Counted from the first letter of the stretch, positions 9,209-21,660 are shown. The stretch: DNA of 64,000 bases from Fibrobacter sp. (GCA_012513915.1 JAAZBG010000152.1:1-64000); one strand, 5' to 3'. Notes: generated from the sequence alone by a model not told the origin. A program made the numbers and translations.

Positions 9209-9850
9209 ATGATTACTTTGTTTAAAAAACAATCCTTTTTCTTTCCGACAATCTGGGGATTTATTCTAATTTTTCTTTTTGTGATTGTTATTAATACATT
9301 CTTTTTTCTAACAATTCATCCTTTTCTGGCACAAACAACTACAGTCAAGACCAGCTGTCTTATCGTTGAAGGGTGGGTTCCTGACTACTGTCTTAAAAAA
9401 GTTGATTCACTTTATAACACAGGTACAATCAAACACATTTTTGTTACCGGCGGACCAATTGAACGCGGTTCATACCTTCTTCAATACACCACCTTTGCAA
9501 ATCTTGGCGCGCTTTCACTACAAAAAGCAGGTATTCCTGATTCCGTTATTTCGGTAGTTCCTGCACCTCTTGTGATAAAAGACCGGACATTTACATCAGC
9601 GGTATCACTTCGTACCTGGTTTCTGAGTAACAAAATTACCCTCACCGATGCAAACATTGTCACTCTTGGAGTTCATTCACGCAGATCATTGATGGTTTTC
9701 AAGAAGGTTTTTCCTGAGTGCAATCTTGGTGTACTATCGGTCGCTAATGACAGTTACGATTCACGTCGCTGGTTTTTATCCAGTGAGGGAGCAAAAACAG
9801 TAATCACTGAATCAATCAGCTTTCTTTATTCGTTAGTATCATATCAGTAG
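9209..9850 (+). CDS. DUF218 (YdcF/ElyC/SanA-like) membrane-anchored protein
   Basis: A 213-residue protein with one N-terminal transmembrane helix (about 16-38) and a soluble domain beginning at LIVEGWVPDY. The order LIVEGW, then IFVTGGP (about 75), a segment with DRTFTSAVSLRTW and finally VTLGVHSRRS follows the DUF218 pattern, in which a nucleotide-like pocket is built from GG and a late HxxRs motif. Family members act in envelope homeostasis (ElyC, SanA) in Proteobacteria; the molecular activity is unknown. It is a single gene reading toward recF, 59 bp away. Confidence 0.6.
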   Translation: MITLFKKQSFFFPTIWGFILIFLFVIVINTFFFLTIHPFLAQTTTVKTSCLIVEGWVPDYCLKKVDSLYNTGTIKHIFVTGGPIERGSYLLQYTTFANLGALSLQKAGIPDSVISVVPAPLVIKDRTFTSAVSLRTWFLSNKITLTDANIVTLGVHSRRSLMVFKKVFPECNLGVLSVANDSYDSRRWFLSSEGAKTVITESISFLYSLVSYQ

Positions 9851-9909
9851 ATAAATACTGCCGATGAATTATTGATAAAATCTCCAATCACATATAGTAT
9901 TTTTAATCA

Positions 9910-11004
9910 ATGGTACTCAGAAACCTTCATTGCAGCTTTTTTCGAAATATTACTGATCTCAACCTTGATTTTAGTCCTGATGGTGCAATTTTTGAAGGCT
10001 CCAACGGAGCTGGGAAAACCAACATTCTTGAGGCTGTTTTTCTACTATGCACCGGTAAATCCCAGCGTAATGCCAAAAAACTCTCGATGATCAATACTCA
10101 ATCTGCGTTTTCATTCATTGAAGGAAACTTTATTGCGGATAACAAAGAACCTATCAGGGCTTCCTACGGATTTGATCGTCAGAAAAAAACATCTATGCAG
10201 ATCAATAATATCCCAATACTTTCGGTAACTGAATGGTTTGGAAAACGTCCGATCGTCTCTTTTAGCGTTGATGATCTCGAGCTTGTCTATGGTACTCCTG
10301 ATCATCGTAGAAAATTTCTTGATATTACCTGCTCTCAACTCTATCCTGAGTACTTTGATGCTTTACTGAAATATACATTTTTCTTGAAAAATCGAAATAC
10401 TCTTCTGACACAAACATTTGAGCCCGATCAATGTGATATTTATGATTCATACCTCGCTCAATACGGTGCTGTTGTAATGACACTGCGAGACATTTTTATC
10501 AGGGAATCAGAATATGATTTCAATAGATTTTACAATGAGATTTGTAATGGAAAAGAAACGGTAAAAATCATCTATAAACCATCTATTTTCGCCGATTGTA
10601 GTAGTAAAGAAGAGTGTAAAAATGTATTTTATAGAACACTACAGGAGCAGCGAAAAAAAGACCTTGATGCTCACTTTACAACTGCAGGTATTCATCGGGA
10701 TAATCTTGAATTTTATCTTAATGACATGCCGGTTAAGCAGTTTGGATCTCAGGGTCAGTGCAGGTCAATTGTACTGGCACTTAAACTCAGTTCTGTTACA
10801 TGTATGGAATTACACCGAAAAGAGAAAATGATCTTTCTAATTGATGATGCAGTTGCGGAGCTTGATCCTCTTAGAATATCAAAGGTTATTCCACTTATTG
10901 AAAAAAGAGGACAGCTATTTATTGCAACACCAGTGTTTTCATCACCACTTACAAAACCTATACCGCGATATACAGTTGCTGACGGATCGGTATATCAACA
11001 ATGA
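9910..11004 (+). CDS. recF: DNA replication and repair protein RecF
   Basis: A 364-residue SMC-like ATPase. Walker A is EGSNGAGKT (29-37), the ABC-type signature region is FGSQGQCRS (about 278-286), and Walker B is IFLIDD (about 308-313) followed by AELD. The length is normal for RecF. RecF loads RecA at gapped DNA together with RecO and RecR. It overlaps the next gene by 4 bp (ATGA). In many bacteria recF follows dnaN; here dnaN-dnaA lie about 23 kb away, so the classical dnaA-dnaN-recF-gyrB cluster is split. Confidence 0.95.
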   Translation: MVLRNLHCSFFRNITDLNLDFSPDGAIFEGSNGAGKTNILEAVFLLCTGKSQRNAKKLSMINTQSAFSFIEGNFIADNKEPIRASYGFDRQKKTSMQINNIPILSVTEWFGKRPIVSFSVDDLELVYGTPDHRRKFLDITCSQLYPEYFDALLKYTFFLKNRNTLLTQTFEPDQCDIYDSYLAQYGAVVMTLRDIFIRESEYDFNRFYNEICNGKETVKIIYKPSIFADCSSKEECKNVFYRTLQEQRKKDLDAHFTTAGIHRDNLEFYLNDMPVKQFGSQGQCRSIVLALKLSSVTCMELHRKEKMIFLIDDAVAELDPLRISKVIPLIEKRGQLFIATPVFSSPLTKPIPRYTVADGSVYQQ

Positions 11005-11300
11005 AACTAAAGAAAAAAAAACAACCTGAACTTATCGGTAACCTGATTGATTCCATCTTACAGGAGCGCGGCTATTTTTCTATATGTAAAGAATGGGATG
11101 TTGTCGCAAAGTGGCCGGTAATTGTTGGTGAGAAAATTGCTTCTGTTACAGAATGCACCAGAATGGAAGATGGACGACTGTATGTAAAAGTTTCGTCATC
11201 CAGCTGGAGAAATGAAATTGTTTTTCTCAAAGATGAGATTATTAAAAAAATTAGAAAAGAAACTGATTGTTCAACACTATACGATATCGTTTTTTATTGA
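11001..11300 (+). CDS. DUF721 protein, DciA-like helicase-loading factor candidate
   Basis: A 99-residue basic protein with the DUF721 pattern: W..V.A.WP.IVGEKIA..T (W-x5-KWPVIVGEKIASVT) followed by a strand with LYVKVSSSSWRNEI. DUF721 includes DciA, the ancestral loader/operator of the replicative helicase DnaB. The recF-DUF721-gyrB order is widespread. The protein is short, with no clear N-terminal extension. The start ATG overlaps the recF stop codon, so translation is probably coupled. Confidence 0.72.
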   Translation: MKLKKKKQPELIGNLIDSILQERGYFSICKEWDVVAKWPVIVGEKIASVTECTRMEDGRLYVKVSSSSWRNEIVFLKDEIIKKIRKETDCSTLYDIVFY

Positions 11301-11308
11301 TAGTCTGA

Positions 11309-13261
<1,953 letters not shown>

Positions 13262-13263
13262 AC

Positions 13264-14070
13264 ATGAATAAAAAACTTACTGTGCTCCTTACTAACGATG
13301 ATGGTTTTCATGCAGATGGTATAAAAATCCTTTATACGGAATTAATAAAAAAATTCAATGTAATTGTTGCTGCTCCGGAACATGAAAAAAGTGGTGTGGG
13401 ACATGCGTTTACATTTAATAATCCGTTGCATTATCAAAAAACCCAGGAAATCAATAGCTATCAGGGATACATTGTTAGCGGAACTCCTGCTGATTGTGTA
13501 AAGTTCGCTATCGGTCATCTTCTTTCTAAAAAACCTGATATTGTTGTATCTGGAATTAACAATGGAGAAAATTCCGGTTTATCTGCATTTTATTCCGGAA
13601 CTGTTGCTGCAGCACGTGAAGGCGCTTTTTGGAATATTCCCAGTTTTGCTTTCTCTGTTTGTTCCGAAGCATTTTCTCATGTAAAAGAGTATGCTGCAAT
13701 TGTTCCATCTATAATCGAAACTATTCTAAAAACTGACAATTTAAGTCTGGCGCCTCGAGTTTACTATAATGTAAATTTTCCAGCATGTCCGCTTTCAAAA
13801 GTTAAGGCAACAAAAGTTACCTGGCAGAGTCTTGCCTTTTTTGATGATCGTTACAAACGAATTGAATCAAAAACTCATTCCTCCGGTGAAGGATTTGTCG
13901 TTTTTGGTGAAAAGAAGGACATAGAAAACTCTGATGCATTCGATTCAAAAGCATTATCTGAGAATATAATTACTATTACTCCTCTAACCTTTGATTCAAC
14001 AGCGCACCAAGCTATACCTCATCTTCTCAAACTTGAGAAAGAGGATTTTCTGAGAGGTGATTTAAAATGA
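13264..14070 (+). CDS. surE: 5'/3'-nucleotidase SurE
   Basis: A 268-residue nucleoside monophosphate phosphatase. The metal site is visible as TNDDG (10-14, Asp12/Asp13), a serine in [11 protein letters not shown] (about 41-51) and an asparagine in [10 protein letters not shown] (about 96-105), followed by [11 protein letters not shown]. SurE acts in the cytoplasm on nucleotides and short polyphosphate, usually in stress survival. It is placed exactly between gyrB (2 bp gap) and gyrA (4 bp overlap), so it is co-transcribed with gyrase. That position is not the common pcm-surE context. Confidence 0.93.
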   Translation: MNKKLTVLLTNDDGFHADGIKILYTELIKKFNVIVAAPEHEKSGVGHAFTFNNPLHYQKTQEINSYQGYIVSGTPADCVKFAIGHLLSKKPDIVVSGINNGENSGLSAFYSGTVAAAREGAFWNIPSFAFSVCSEAFSHVKEYAAIVPSIIETILKTDNLSLAPRVYYNVNFPACPLSKVKATKVTWQSLAFFDDRYKRIESKTHSSGEGFVVFGEKKDIENSDAFDSKALSENIITITPLTFDSTAHQAIPHLLKLEKEDFLRGDLK

Positions 14071-16634
14071 GTGATAATTCAAGAATTTATCCCGTCTTTA
14101 TTGAAAATGAGATGCAGAAATCGTATCTCGATTATTCAATGAGTGTTATTGTGTCAAGAGCTCTCCCGGACGTAAGAGATGGTTTGAAACCTGTTCATCG
14201 TCGGGTTCTTTTCGGAATGGAAAACCTGAATCTGGTCCATAATAAACCACCAAAAAAATCTGCTCGCGTGGTTGGTGACGTAATCGGAAAATACCATCCT
14301 CATGGTGATTCAGCCGTTTATGATTCACTTGTCCGTATGGCACAGGATTTTTCCATGCGATACACAATGGTTAACGGACAAGGAAACTTCGGTTCTATTG
14401 ATGGCGATCCGCCTGCTGCAATGCGTTATACAGAGTGTCGCATGACTCCCCTTGCAGAAGAGATGCTACAGGATCTTGAAAAAGAAACTGTTGATTTCGT
14501 TCCAAACTATGATGATTCAATGAAAGAACCATCAGTGTTACCATCAAAAGTTCCTTTTCTTCTTGTTAATGGATCAACTGGCATTGCCGTTGGTATGGCA
14601 ACAAACATGGCACCGCACAATCTTAGTGAAGTTGTCAATGCAATTGTTGCTGTAATTGACAACCCGGAACTATCAATTGATGATATTTTTAAAATTCTCC
14701 CTGGTCCCGATTTTCCAACTGGTGGAGTTATTCACGGACGAGGTGGAATACTTGAAGCATATCGGACCGGTAGGGGAAAGGTTATCGTTCGCGCTAAAGC
14801 TGAAATTGAAAAATCCGAAAATGACAGGGAAGAAATAATAATTTCTGAAATTCCTTATATGGTTAACAAGAGTACTCTGCTTGAAAAAATGGCAGATCTT
14901 GTTCGTCAAAAAACCATAGAGGGTATCTCTTTTATACGTGATGAATCCGATCGCTCAGGTATGCGTATTGTTGTTGGTATTAAAAAAGATGCATTTGGTG
15001 AGATAATTCTTAATCAGCTTTACAAGTTCACAATGCTTCAGACCACATTCGGTATAATAAACCTCGCACTTGTTGATCTACAACCGCGGGTTCTAACCAT
15101 TAAAGAACTAATCACTTATTTTGTAGATCATCGACATGATGTTATTGTAAAGAGAACTAATTTTGAGCTTAAAAAAGCACTTGATCGGGCACACATTCTT
15201 GAAGCACTCAGAATTGCGCTTGACCACATTGATGAAATAATCGCTTTAATTAAGAGTTCAGATTCACCAGAAACTGCAATGACTCAGCTTCAGGCCAGAT
15301 TCAACTTTACAGAAATACAGGCAAAAGCTATTCTTGACATGAGACTGCAACGTCTCACTGGACTCGAACGGGATAAAATCGAAGAAGAATATAGAACTTT
15401 GATGCTGCTTATAAAGGATCTTCAGGATATTCTTGCGAACTACTCAAGAAGAATGCAGATTGTAAAAGATGAACTTATCGATCTAAAAAACCGTTATGGG
15501 GATCCCCGCAGAACCGAAATTGTTGATGCATCCAGTGATTTTGAAATTGAAGATATGATCGCTGATGAAGATATGGTTATTACCATGACTCATGAAGGAT
15601 ACATTAAACGTACTTCTGTAAATACCTATCGTTCTCAGGGACGCGGCGGTAGAGGTGTAAAAGGAATGGAGTCAAAAGAAAATGACTACATAACAACAAT
15701 GTTTGTCGCTTCGACTCATACTTATATTCTTTTCTTTACAAATACCGGAAGGTGTTACTGGCTGAAAGTTTATAAAATACCTGAGGCCGCACGTGCATCA
15801 CGAGGTAAACCGATTATTAATTTGATCGATCTTAAACCCGGAGAAAAAATTGCATCTTTTGTACCGGTCAGAGTGTTTGATAACGATCATTTTATTGTCG
15901 CTGCAACAAAGAATGGTGTTATCAACAAACAGCCACTAAGTGCTTATTCAAATGTTCGTCGTGATGGTATCAATGCAATCAATCTTGATGAAAACGACGA
16001 TGTTATTGAATGTAAACTTACCAATGGTGACAGCAATATTATTCTCGGAACACTTAATGGCCAGGCTGTACGATTCCATGAAAGTGCAGTTCGTGAACTT
16101 GGGCGAAATACTCGGGGTGTTAAGGGAATTACCTTAAAGGAAAATGATAAAGTAGTCAGTTTAATTATTGTTAATGACAATGATACAATACTCACCGTTA
16201 CCGAAAAAGGCTATGGTAAAAAGACTCCTGTTGAAGATTATCGAAAAACTAATAGGGGAGGATCAGGTATCATTAATATTAAAGTAACAGAGAAAAACGG
16301 AAATGTTGTTGCTTTAAAAGGAATCAATAGTGATATTGACGTAATGTTAATAACACGTAATGGAATTATTATCCGCGTAGATGTTAATAAAATTTCAACA
16401 ATTGGTCGTAATACTCAGGGTATAAGGCTCATTAGTCTAGACCAGGATGATCATGTAATTGACTTATCACTTTGTGATAAAGATGATGAGTCAATTGCTG
16501 ATAATGAAAATGTTCAGATTCAGGATGCAGTTCTGGAACAGGCTCCTGCCGATGATGAACAGAATAGCTTTAATATTCCTGGTGAGGAAAATAGTGAGGA
16601 ATCTTCATCTGATGATTATCCAGATGGAAAATAA
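14067..16634 (+). CDS. gyrA: DNA gyrase subunit A
   Basis: An 855-residue subunit. The catalytic tyrosine is Tyr121 in [10 protein letters not shown]. The quinolone-resistance region reads [10 protein letters not shown] (77-86) with Ser82 and Asp86, the wild-type residues at positions matching E. coli 83 and 87. The C-terminal beta-pinwheel carries the GyrA-box [10 protein letters not shown] that allows negative supercoiling, and repeats of it such as RGVKGI. The last 45 residues are strongly acidic ([11 protein letters not shown]), as often seen in GyrA tails. The gene ends 25 bp before a strong terminator. Confidence 0.97.
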   Translation: MSDNSRIYPVFIENEMQKSYLDYSMSVIVSRALPDVRDGLKPVHRRVLFGMENLNLVHNKPPKKSARVVGDVIGKYHPHGDSAVYDSLVRMAQDFSMRYTMVNGQGNFGSIDGDPPAAMRYTECRMTPLAEEMLQDLEKETVDFVPNYDDSMKEPSVLPSKVPFLLVNGSTGIAVGMATNMAPHNLSEVVNAIVAVIDNPELSIDDIFKILPGPDFPTGGVIHGRGGILEAYRTGRGKVIVRAKAEIEKSENDREEIIISEIPYMVNKSTLLEKMADLVRQKTIEGISFIRDESDRSGMRIVVGIKKDAFGEIILNQLYKFTMLQTTFGIINLALVDLQPRVLTIKELITYFVDHRHDVIVKRTNFELKKALDRAHILEALRIALDHIDEIIALIKSSDSPETAMTQLQARFNFTEIQAKAILDMRLQRLTGLERDKIEEEYRTLMLLIKDLQDILANYSRRMQIVKDELIDLKNRYGDPRRTEIVDASSDFEIEDMIADEDMVITMTHEGYIKRTSVNTYRSQGRGGRGVKGMESKENDYITTMFVASTHTYILFFTNTGRCYWLKVYKIPEAARASRGKPIINLIDLKPGEKIASFVPVRVFDNDHFIVAATKNGVINKQPLSAYSNVRRDGINAINLDENDDVIECKLTNGDSNIILGTLNGQAVRFHESAVRELGRNTRGVKGITLKENDKVVSLIIVNDNDTILTVTEKGYGKKTPVEDYRKTNRGGSGIINIKVTEKNGNVVALKGINSDIDVMLITRNGIIIRVDVNKISTIGRNTQGIRLISLDQDDHVIDLSLCDKDDESIADNENVQIQDAVLEQAPADDEQNSFNIPGEENSEESSSDDYPDGK

Positions 16635-16658
16635 TTTATTTATATTGTTTCTATTATA

Positions 16659-16686
16659 AAAAAGGCCGATCTCTTCGGCCTTTTTT
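16659..16686 (+). terminator. Rho-independent terminator after gyrA
   Basis: AAAAAGGCCGA (16659-16669) pairs with TCGGCCTTTTT (16675-16685) around a 5-base loop and runs into a T tract. It lies 25 bp after the gyrA stop. Its symmetric A/T flanks mean it can also stop the converging minus-strand SLBB gene that ends at 16749. Confidence 0.9.
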
Positions 16687-16748
16687 ATTACTCTCTATTC
16701 CTATAGAGTTGACACTACAGTACAAATTGAACGTGTTATTTTGTAAAA

Positions 16749-19229
16749 TCATTCGTCCTTTTTAATTGCCTGAACAGTAACTACAAGAGTAATAATTGTA
16801 GCCAATAAAGTAGCAATTTTAAATACCGAATCAACTGTTTCAACGAATATCTTGTGTCCATTTGTATATTTTAATTTTTGTGGAACAACAACTGCATCTC
16901 CAGGTTCAAGTACTGCACTCATTATTTTCACAGTTTTATTTGTAGTTATTGATCCGTTTGCTTTAATAACATAAATATGTTTTTTATCTGCATTCTCTTT
17001 TATCCCGCCTGCTGCTTCAATATAGGAAGCTACTGACGCATTCCTGATATCATATTTAAATGTTGATGGATTATAAACTTCACCAAGTACAGATACAGTA
17101 TTTAAATTTCTCGGTATTTCAAGAGTATCGCCATCTTCAAGAGCAAAATCATCATAGTTCTTTTCATTTCGTAAATCAATAACAACTCTTCCTGTTGCCG
17201 AGCTCATTTTTAACTTTTCTTTCAGTGCCATCTGTTGTTTTAAAAGTTCCTGAGCCTCAGCGGAATTATCCTTGGCTGCGATCTCTGCTGATAATTTCAT
17301 AATATCTGTTTCAAGCTGTTTACTATATTCTTCCATTCGTTTATTTTCAAACTCCTTAACTGAACGCCGGGTAAACATTGCAGCTGCAAGGTAGGCATCA
17401 TCTTTAATTCCACCAGCCCTTTTAATAAGATCTCCAAGAGTTTCACCTTCGTAAAGAATATATTCTCCAGGATATACAATTTGACCTTTTAGAAATACTT
17501 TTCTTTCCTCTTCCCAGCCCATTTTACTTCTAATAAAAATGTGATCTAATCTTTTTAGTAAAATATTGTCTTTCGAACTGTCTGACATGGCACATTCAAC
17601 ACAAAAGTCCTGCTTTTCGGTTTGAATCTTTTCCATATTCAAACTCGTTCTTCTGTAAAGCTCTCCACGTATCGGGCTTGCCTCATCTTTCAATCCCCCG
17701 GAGAGAAGAACAAGATCACGGATCTTCATGTTATCAAGTAATTTATATCGTCCGGGTTTAGTTACGGCTCCATCAATAAATACATATCTGTCAGGTTCAA
17801 AAAAATCACGGTTATAAATGAAAATCTCATCTTTTGGTTTTAGAACAAGATTATCATATGATGTTTCATTTTCAAGTGCATTCTTTAAATTAAATGGGAT
17901 AATATTATTACGATATTCTGGTGGTTCCATTCTGTAAATAACAGCATAATTAAAGTAGGTCTCAGGCAGAATTGAACTATACGTTGTTAAAATATCCCTG
18001 ATTCTCATATTGTCTTTATATTCATATTTACCCGGACGAAGAACATTACCATTTAAATAAACGGTATTGCTCTCTTTATCCAGTACTGGAAAAATTTTGA
18101 CAATATCTCCATCCATTATTTCAAAATCAGGTAGTCTTTCTCCGCTGGAATCCAGATCCAGAATAACTCTTTGCTCATTATTCTTGAAACGCTCTATCTG
18201 AATTTTATGTGTCCATGCTGATGGTGTAAGTCCGCCTGCAATTGAAATTAACTTCTCAAGTGATGTTTTTCCACTTAATTCATATATTGCATTCCGCCGC
18301 ACATTACCTGCTACTGCCGCCATTGATTGTACTATTGGTACAACAATTACATCACCTGATTGTAAACGATAACCGGTTTTATCCTGCCCCGACATGAGAA
18401 AATCATAAAAATCAAAACTTGTTACTTTATTACCACTACGTTTCAATTGCACATTTCTCAAAGATCCGCTTTTTGTAGGTCCACCTGCAGCAAAAAGAGC
18501 ATTTGTAACATTTGACAATGCACTTACTGTATAATACCCCGGACTTTCAACCTCACCAACAATGTAAACACCAATTGACCTTAGTGAACCCAAAGATACC
18601 GTTACGTTAACACCTTCAATCTTTCCAACTCTATCATTAATATTTCTTTTTGCTGCATCAAATGATAAACCTGCCACTGGGATTGGACCAAGTCTTGGAA
18701 TATTAATTGTCCCATCACGTCCGACCTTTAATTTATACTCCTCATTAATTCTACCCCACAACATGATGTTTATTTCATCTTCTGCATTAACCGGATAATC
18801 ACCTGGAACTGCTACATTATTGTTTGGCGCAAATGTTGATGGACGCGAATTTTTAAAAACTTCATAACCATAAATCGGTAAATTTTCAAGAAGACTATCG
18901 GGATCCAGATTTTTTCCCAATATTAATTGTTCATACACAGATAAAATTTTCTTCTCATCGTTTTCTTTATCGTTTTCTTTATCGTTCTCTTTATCGTTCT
19001 CTTTATCGTTTTTATTATTCTCTTCTTCCAGACGATCCCTCTTTGTCAACGAATCAGAAAGATATTTTGAAAATTGCGACGAGTTTGATTGATACTCGGA
19101 CTTATAGGTATTCTGTAATTGCTTAATCATCTCAGGACTAACCTGCTGTGATGAAATAGTACCTGCGGAAAGAATCTGACCTGCAGCAAGTATACTTGTC
19201 AATAGATTACTAACAAGGAAGTAACTCAT
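16749..19229 (-). CDS. Large SLBB-domain capsule/polysaccharide export protein
   Basis: An 826-residue protein with an N-terminal hydrophobic segment (about 5-22), a low-complexity charged linker (about 72-93), a polysaccharide-export domain starting near PGDYPVNAEDEINIMLWG (about 132-149), and at least five SLBB-type repeats recognisable by G.V..PG.Y...... and AGG (for example near 215, 313, 389, 488, 588 and 715). A charged helical insertion (about 625-685) lies between two repeats. The C-terminus is a hydrophobic helix (about 795-820). No lipobox is seen. It is larger than Wza and more like the multi-SLBB exporters of FCB-group bacteria. It is a second exporter besides the one at 4469-6178, followed upstream by a sugar epimerase gene. 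Confidence 0.8.
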   Translation of the reverse strand: MSYFLVSNLLTSILAAGQILSAGTISSQQVSPEMIKQLQNTYKSEYQSNSSQFSKYLSDSLTKRDRLEEENNKNDKENDKENDKENDKENDEKKILSVYEQLILGKNLDPDSLLENLPIYGYEVFKNSRPSTFAPNNNVAVPGDYPVNAEDEINIMLWGRINEEYKLKVGRDGTINIPRLGPIPVAGLSFDAAKRNINDRVGKIEGVNVTVSLGSLRSIGVYIVGEVESPGYYTVSALSNVTNALFAAGGPTKSGSLRNVQLKRSGNKVTSFDFYDFLMSGQDKTGYRLQSGDVIVVPIVQSMAAVAGNVRRNAIYELSGKTSLEKLISIAGGLTPSAWTHKIQIERFKNNEQRVILDLDSSGERLPDFEIMDGDIVKIFPVLDKESNTVYLNGNVLRPGKYEYKDNMRIRDILTTYSSILPETYFNYAVIYRMEPPEYRNNIIPFNLKNALENETSYDNLVLKPKDEIFIYNRDFFEPDRYVFIDGAVTKPGRYKLLDNMKIRDLVLLSGGLKDEASPIRGELYRRTSLNMEKIQTEKQDFCVECAMSDSSKDNILLKRLDHIFIRSKMGWEEERKVFLKGQIVYPGEYILYEGETLGDLIKRAGGIKDDAYLAAAMFTRRSVKEFENKRMEEYSKQLETDIMKLSAEIAAKDNSAEAQELLKQQMALKEKLKMSSATGRVVIDLRNEKNYDDFALEDGDTLEIPRNLNTVSVLGEVYNPSTFKYDIRNASVASYIEAAGGIKENADKKHIYVIKANGSITTNKTVKIMSAVLEPGDAVVVPQKLKYTNGHKIFVETVDSVFKIATLLATIITLVVTVQAIKKDE
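18958..19005. repeat. Four copies of a 12-bp tandem repeat inside an SLBB gene
   Basis: Units TCGTTTTCTTTA (two copies) and TCGTTCTCTTTA (two copies) follow one another, then a degenerate fifth unit. On the coding strand each unit encodes Asn-Asp-Lys-Glu, giving a zwitterionic NDKE run. The unit length is a multiple of three, so gain or loss of copies keeps the frame and only changes linker length. Confidence 0.9.
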
Positions 19230-19273
19230 TATCTCTATTACCTTTTCTTATCTTGTAATGTTAAAACACTTTT

Positions 19274-20221
19274 TTAAACCTTGTAATATTCCTTGTACCA
19301 TGAAATAAAATTACTGATACCCTGTTGAATATCTGTTTTTGGTTCATATCCTAATTTACTTATTTTACTAATATCTGCAACAGTTGCAACAACATCACCG
19401 GGTTGCATCGGAAGGAATTCTTTTATGGCTGTTTTACTGGTATTCTTTTCTATTTCATTTATGAAATCCATTAGTTTTTCAGCTTTATTATTTCCGATAT
19501 TATATATCTCATATTTCTTTGGTGTATTTAATACCCTGATTACACCATTTACAATATCATCAATGTAAGTGAAATTTCTTTGCATATTTCCTTGATTGTA
19601 AATCTGTATTGGTTTTCCTTCAAAAATTGCTTTTGTAAAAATAAACAATGCCATATCAGGACGCCCCCATGGACCATATACTGTAAAAAATCTTAATCCT
19701 GAACATGGAAGGCCAAACAAATGACTATAAGTATGCGCAATTAGTTCGTTTGATCTCTTTGTCGCCGCATACAAAGATATCGGTGTATCAACCGGATCTG
19801 TTTCTGTAAATGGCAGTTTCGTATTAGCTCCATAAACAGACGATGACGACGCATAAACAAAGTTTTCGACCTTATGATTTTTCGATAATTCAAGAATATT
19901 CATAAAGCCTTCCATATTTGACTTTTGATAAACAAACGGATGTGTAATTGAGTATCTGACACCAGCCTGTGCAGCAAGATGACATACTTTTGATGGAGTA
20001 TATTTTTTAAAAATATCCGTTAACTTTTCATACTCACACAAGTCCATTTTTTCAAAAATAAACTTTTTCTCTTTTTTAAGATTCTCAAGCCGGTGTTGTT
20101 TCAAGGTTACATCATAGTACTCATTCACACTGTCAATGCCAATAATTTCATGACCTTGTGCCATCAGTTCCTTTGACACATGATAACCAATAAATCCGGC
20201 AGCTCCTGTAACAAGAATCAA
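19274..20221 (-). CDS. UDP-glucuronate 4-epimerase-like NAD-dependent epimerase
   Basis: A 315-residue extended SDR. The NAD-binding motif is GAAGFIG (6-12). The active site has SSS (126-128) and YAATK (Tyr151, Lys155). Segments such as SVNEYYD (31-37), AAQAGVRYS (83-91) and GLRFFTVYGPWGRPDMA are characteristic of the UDP-glucuronate 4-epimerase (LspL/CapI) group that makes UDP-galacturonate for capsules and LPS, although related UDP-sugar epimerases share them. It sits 45 bp upstream of the large SLBB exporter, consistent with a polysaccharide role. Its start overlaps the stop of the FtsE gene by 4 bp. Confidence 0.85.
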   Translation of the reverse strand: MILVTGAAGFIGYHVSKELMAQGHEIIGIDSVNEYYDVTLKQHRLENLKKEKKFIFEKMDLCEYEKLTDIFKKYTPSKVCHLAAQAGVRYSITHPFVYQKSNMEGFMNILELSKNHKVENFVYASSSSVYGANTKLPFTETDPVDTPISLYAATKRSNELIAHTYSHLFGLPCSGLRFFTVYGPWGRPDMALFIFTKAIFEGKPIQIYNQGNMQRNFTYIDDIVNGVIRVLNTPKKYEIYNIGNNKAEKLMDFINEIEKNTSKTAIKEFLPMQPGDVVATVADISKISKLGYEPKTDIQQGISNFISWYKEYYKV

Positions 20222-20922
20222 TTTCGTCCTCCAAATACTTTTGGCTTAAGTGTTGAATCAGCACCTTTAATGAGAACCCCCTGATGAAGTTCTATGGTTC
20301 TGTAATGATACGGTTTGATTAATTGTAAATCATGAGTTGACATTATTATAGTTGTTCCCCATGAATTGATTTTTTGAAGTAACATAAATATTTCATTTGA
20401 TACATTCATATCAAGATTACCAGTTGGCTCATCAGCTAACAGCACCCAGGGGTCATTAATTATAGCTCTTGCTATACATACACGCTGTTGCTCACCACCT
20501 GATAATTGATTTGGATAATTAAAACATTTATGACTTAAACCGGTTAGTGCAAGAACTTCAAAAACTTTACGTTTGATTTCTTTCTCTTTATGTCCGGTTA
20601 CTCTTAAGACAAATGCAACATTATCAAATACATTTCGATCATTAAGTAATTTAAAATCCTGAAATACTATCCCGAGTTTTCTTCGTAGTTCTGAAACTGC
20701 ATTTTTCTTTTGATGAACTATTTTAGCATCATAGCCGCAAACAAACACCTGCCCATTTGATGAAAACTCATCCATATAGATGTGTTTAAGCAGGGTAGTT
20801 TTTCCTGCGCCGCTTTCTCCTGTTAAAAAAACAAATTCTCCCTTATCTACAAAAAATGAAATATCATGTAATGCTTTATAGGAATTATCATATATCTTTG
20901 AAACATGAGAAAATTGAATCAT
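20218..20922 (-). CDS. ftsE: Cell-division ABC ATPase FtsE
   Basis: A 234-residue ABC ATPase with Walker A GESGAGKTT (35-43), a Q-loop in VFQDFKLL, signature LSGGEQQRV (about 140-148) and Walker [13 protein letters not shown]. The opening MIQFSHVSKIYDN...AL.DISF..DKGEFVFLTG is the typical FtsE start. FtsE works with the membrane protein FtsX to control septal peptidoglycan hydrolases. No ftsX gene is adjacent: the neighbours are an epimerase and a methyltransferase. Assignment to FtsE over LolD or MacB ATPases rests on the N-terminal pattern and length. Confidence 0.8.
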   Translation of the reverse strand: MIQFSHVSKIYDNSYKALHDISFFVDKGEFVFLTGESGAGKTTLLKHIYMDEFSSNGQVFVCGYDAKIVHQKKNAVSELRRKLGIVFQDFKLLNDRNVFDNVAFVLRVTGHKEKEIKRKVFEVLALTGLSHKCFNYPNQLSGGEQQRVCIARAIINDPWVLLADEPTGNLDMNVSNEIFMLLQKINSWGTTIIMSTHDLQLIKPYHYRTIELHQGVLIKGADSTLKPKVFGGRN

Positions 20923-20928
20923 GTTGCA

Positions 20929-21660
20929 TTATTTTCTTTTTAGACAAAAATGAATTCTTTCAGATCTGGAAGAGTATTTTTTCATTCTGAACTCATCCCA
21001 GATTCCGACTGTTTCAAATGTTTTAACAGGTATCGCCTCTTCAATATGCTGTGCAGGGAATACTTTTTGTATATGTTTATCTGTAAATTTGTCATATTTC
21101 TTTGTTTTTGGATCGAAACTAAAAATCGTAAAATCATTGTGCTGTAGTGATGTCAATTCGTCATAGTAGCTATGACGAACTACTGAACAATCTGAAAATT
21201 CCTCAAAGTCAAGAAAATCATAAAAATGTTCCATCGAATTGTACTCTGTAGTAATATCAAACAGGAATATTCCCCCTCTGTTTAAACATTCTGAAACTTC
21301 AGAAAATACTTTTTTATATTCCTGTATTGTTTGAAGATAATTAATCCCGTCGTAAAGAAATAATACTACATCAAATTGTCTCCTAACCGGTAATAATCTT
21401 GCATCAGCACAAAAATAAGGGATACTTTTTTTTCCGGCTTCCCGTGACATATACAAACTTAAGTCTGAACCGGTATATGCATATCCAAGTCCTTTCAGAT
21501 GTTCACCAAGGACTCCGGTTCCACCACCTATTTCAAAAATTGAAATAGTATCCTTATTAATATATTTTTTCACTATTTTATCAATTAGCACTATCCATTC
21601 TTCATATTCAACATGACACATTATTCTGTCATATATTGGTGCAAGTGCATTGTAACTCAA
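20929..21660 (-). CDS. Class I SAM-dependent methyltransferase
   Basis: A 243-residue Rossmann-type methyltransferase. Motif I is FEIGGGTG (about 41-48), the acidic residue of motif II is in TGSDLS, and DVVLFLYDGINYL (about 97-109) is typical of the family branch that contains a DGINY segment, followed by a GG.FLFDI.T strand. Substrate is unknown; the branch includes small-molecule and protein methyltransferases. It overlaps the upstream SurA-like gene by 4 bp and lies 6 bp from ftsE, so it is part of the same transcript. Confidence 0.78.
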   Translation of the reverse strand: MSYNALAPIYDRIMCHVEYEEWIVLIDKIVKKYINKDTISIFEIGGGTGVLGEHLKGLGYAYTGSDLSLYMSREAGKKSIPYFCADARLLPVRRQFDVVLFLYDGINYLQTIQEYKKVFSEVSECLNRGGIFLFDITTEYNSMEHFYDFLDFEEFSDCSVVRHSYYDELTSLQHNDFTIFSFDPKTKKYDKFTDKHIQKVFPAQHIEEAIPVKTFETVGIWDEFRMKKYSSRSERIHFCLKRK

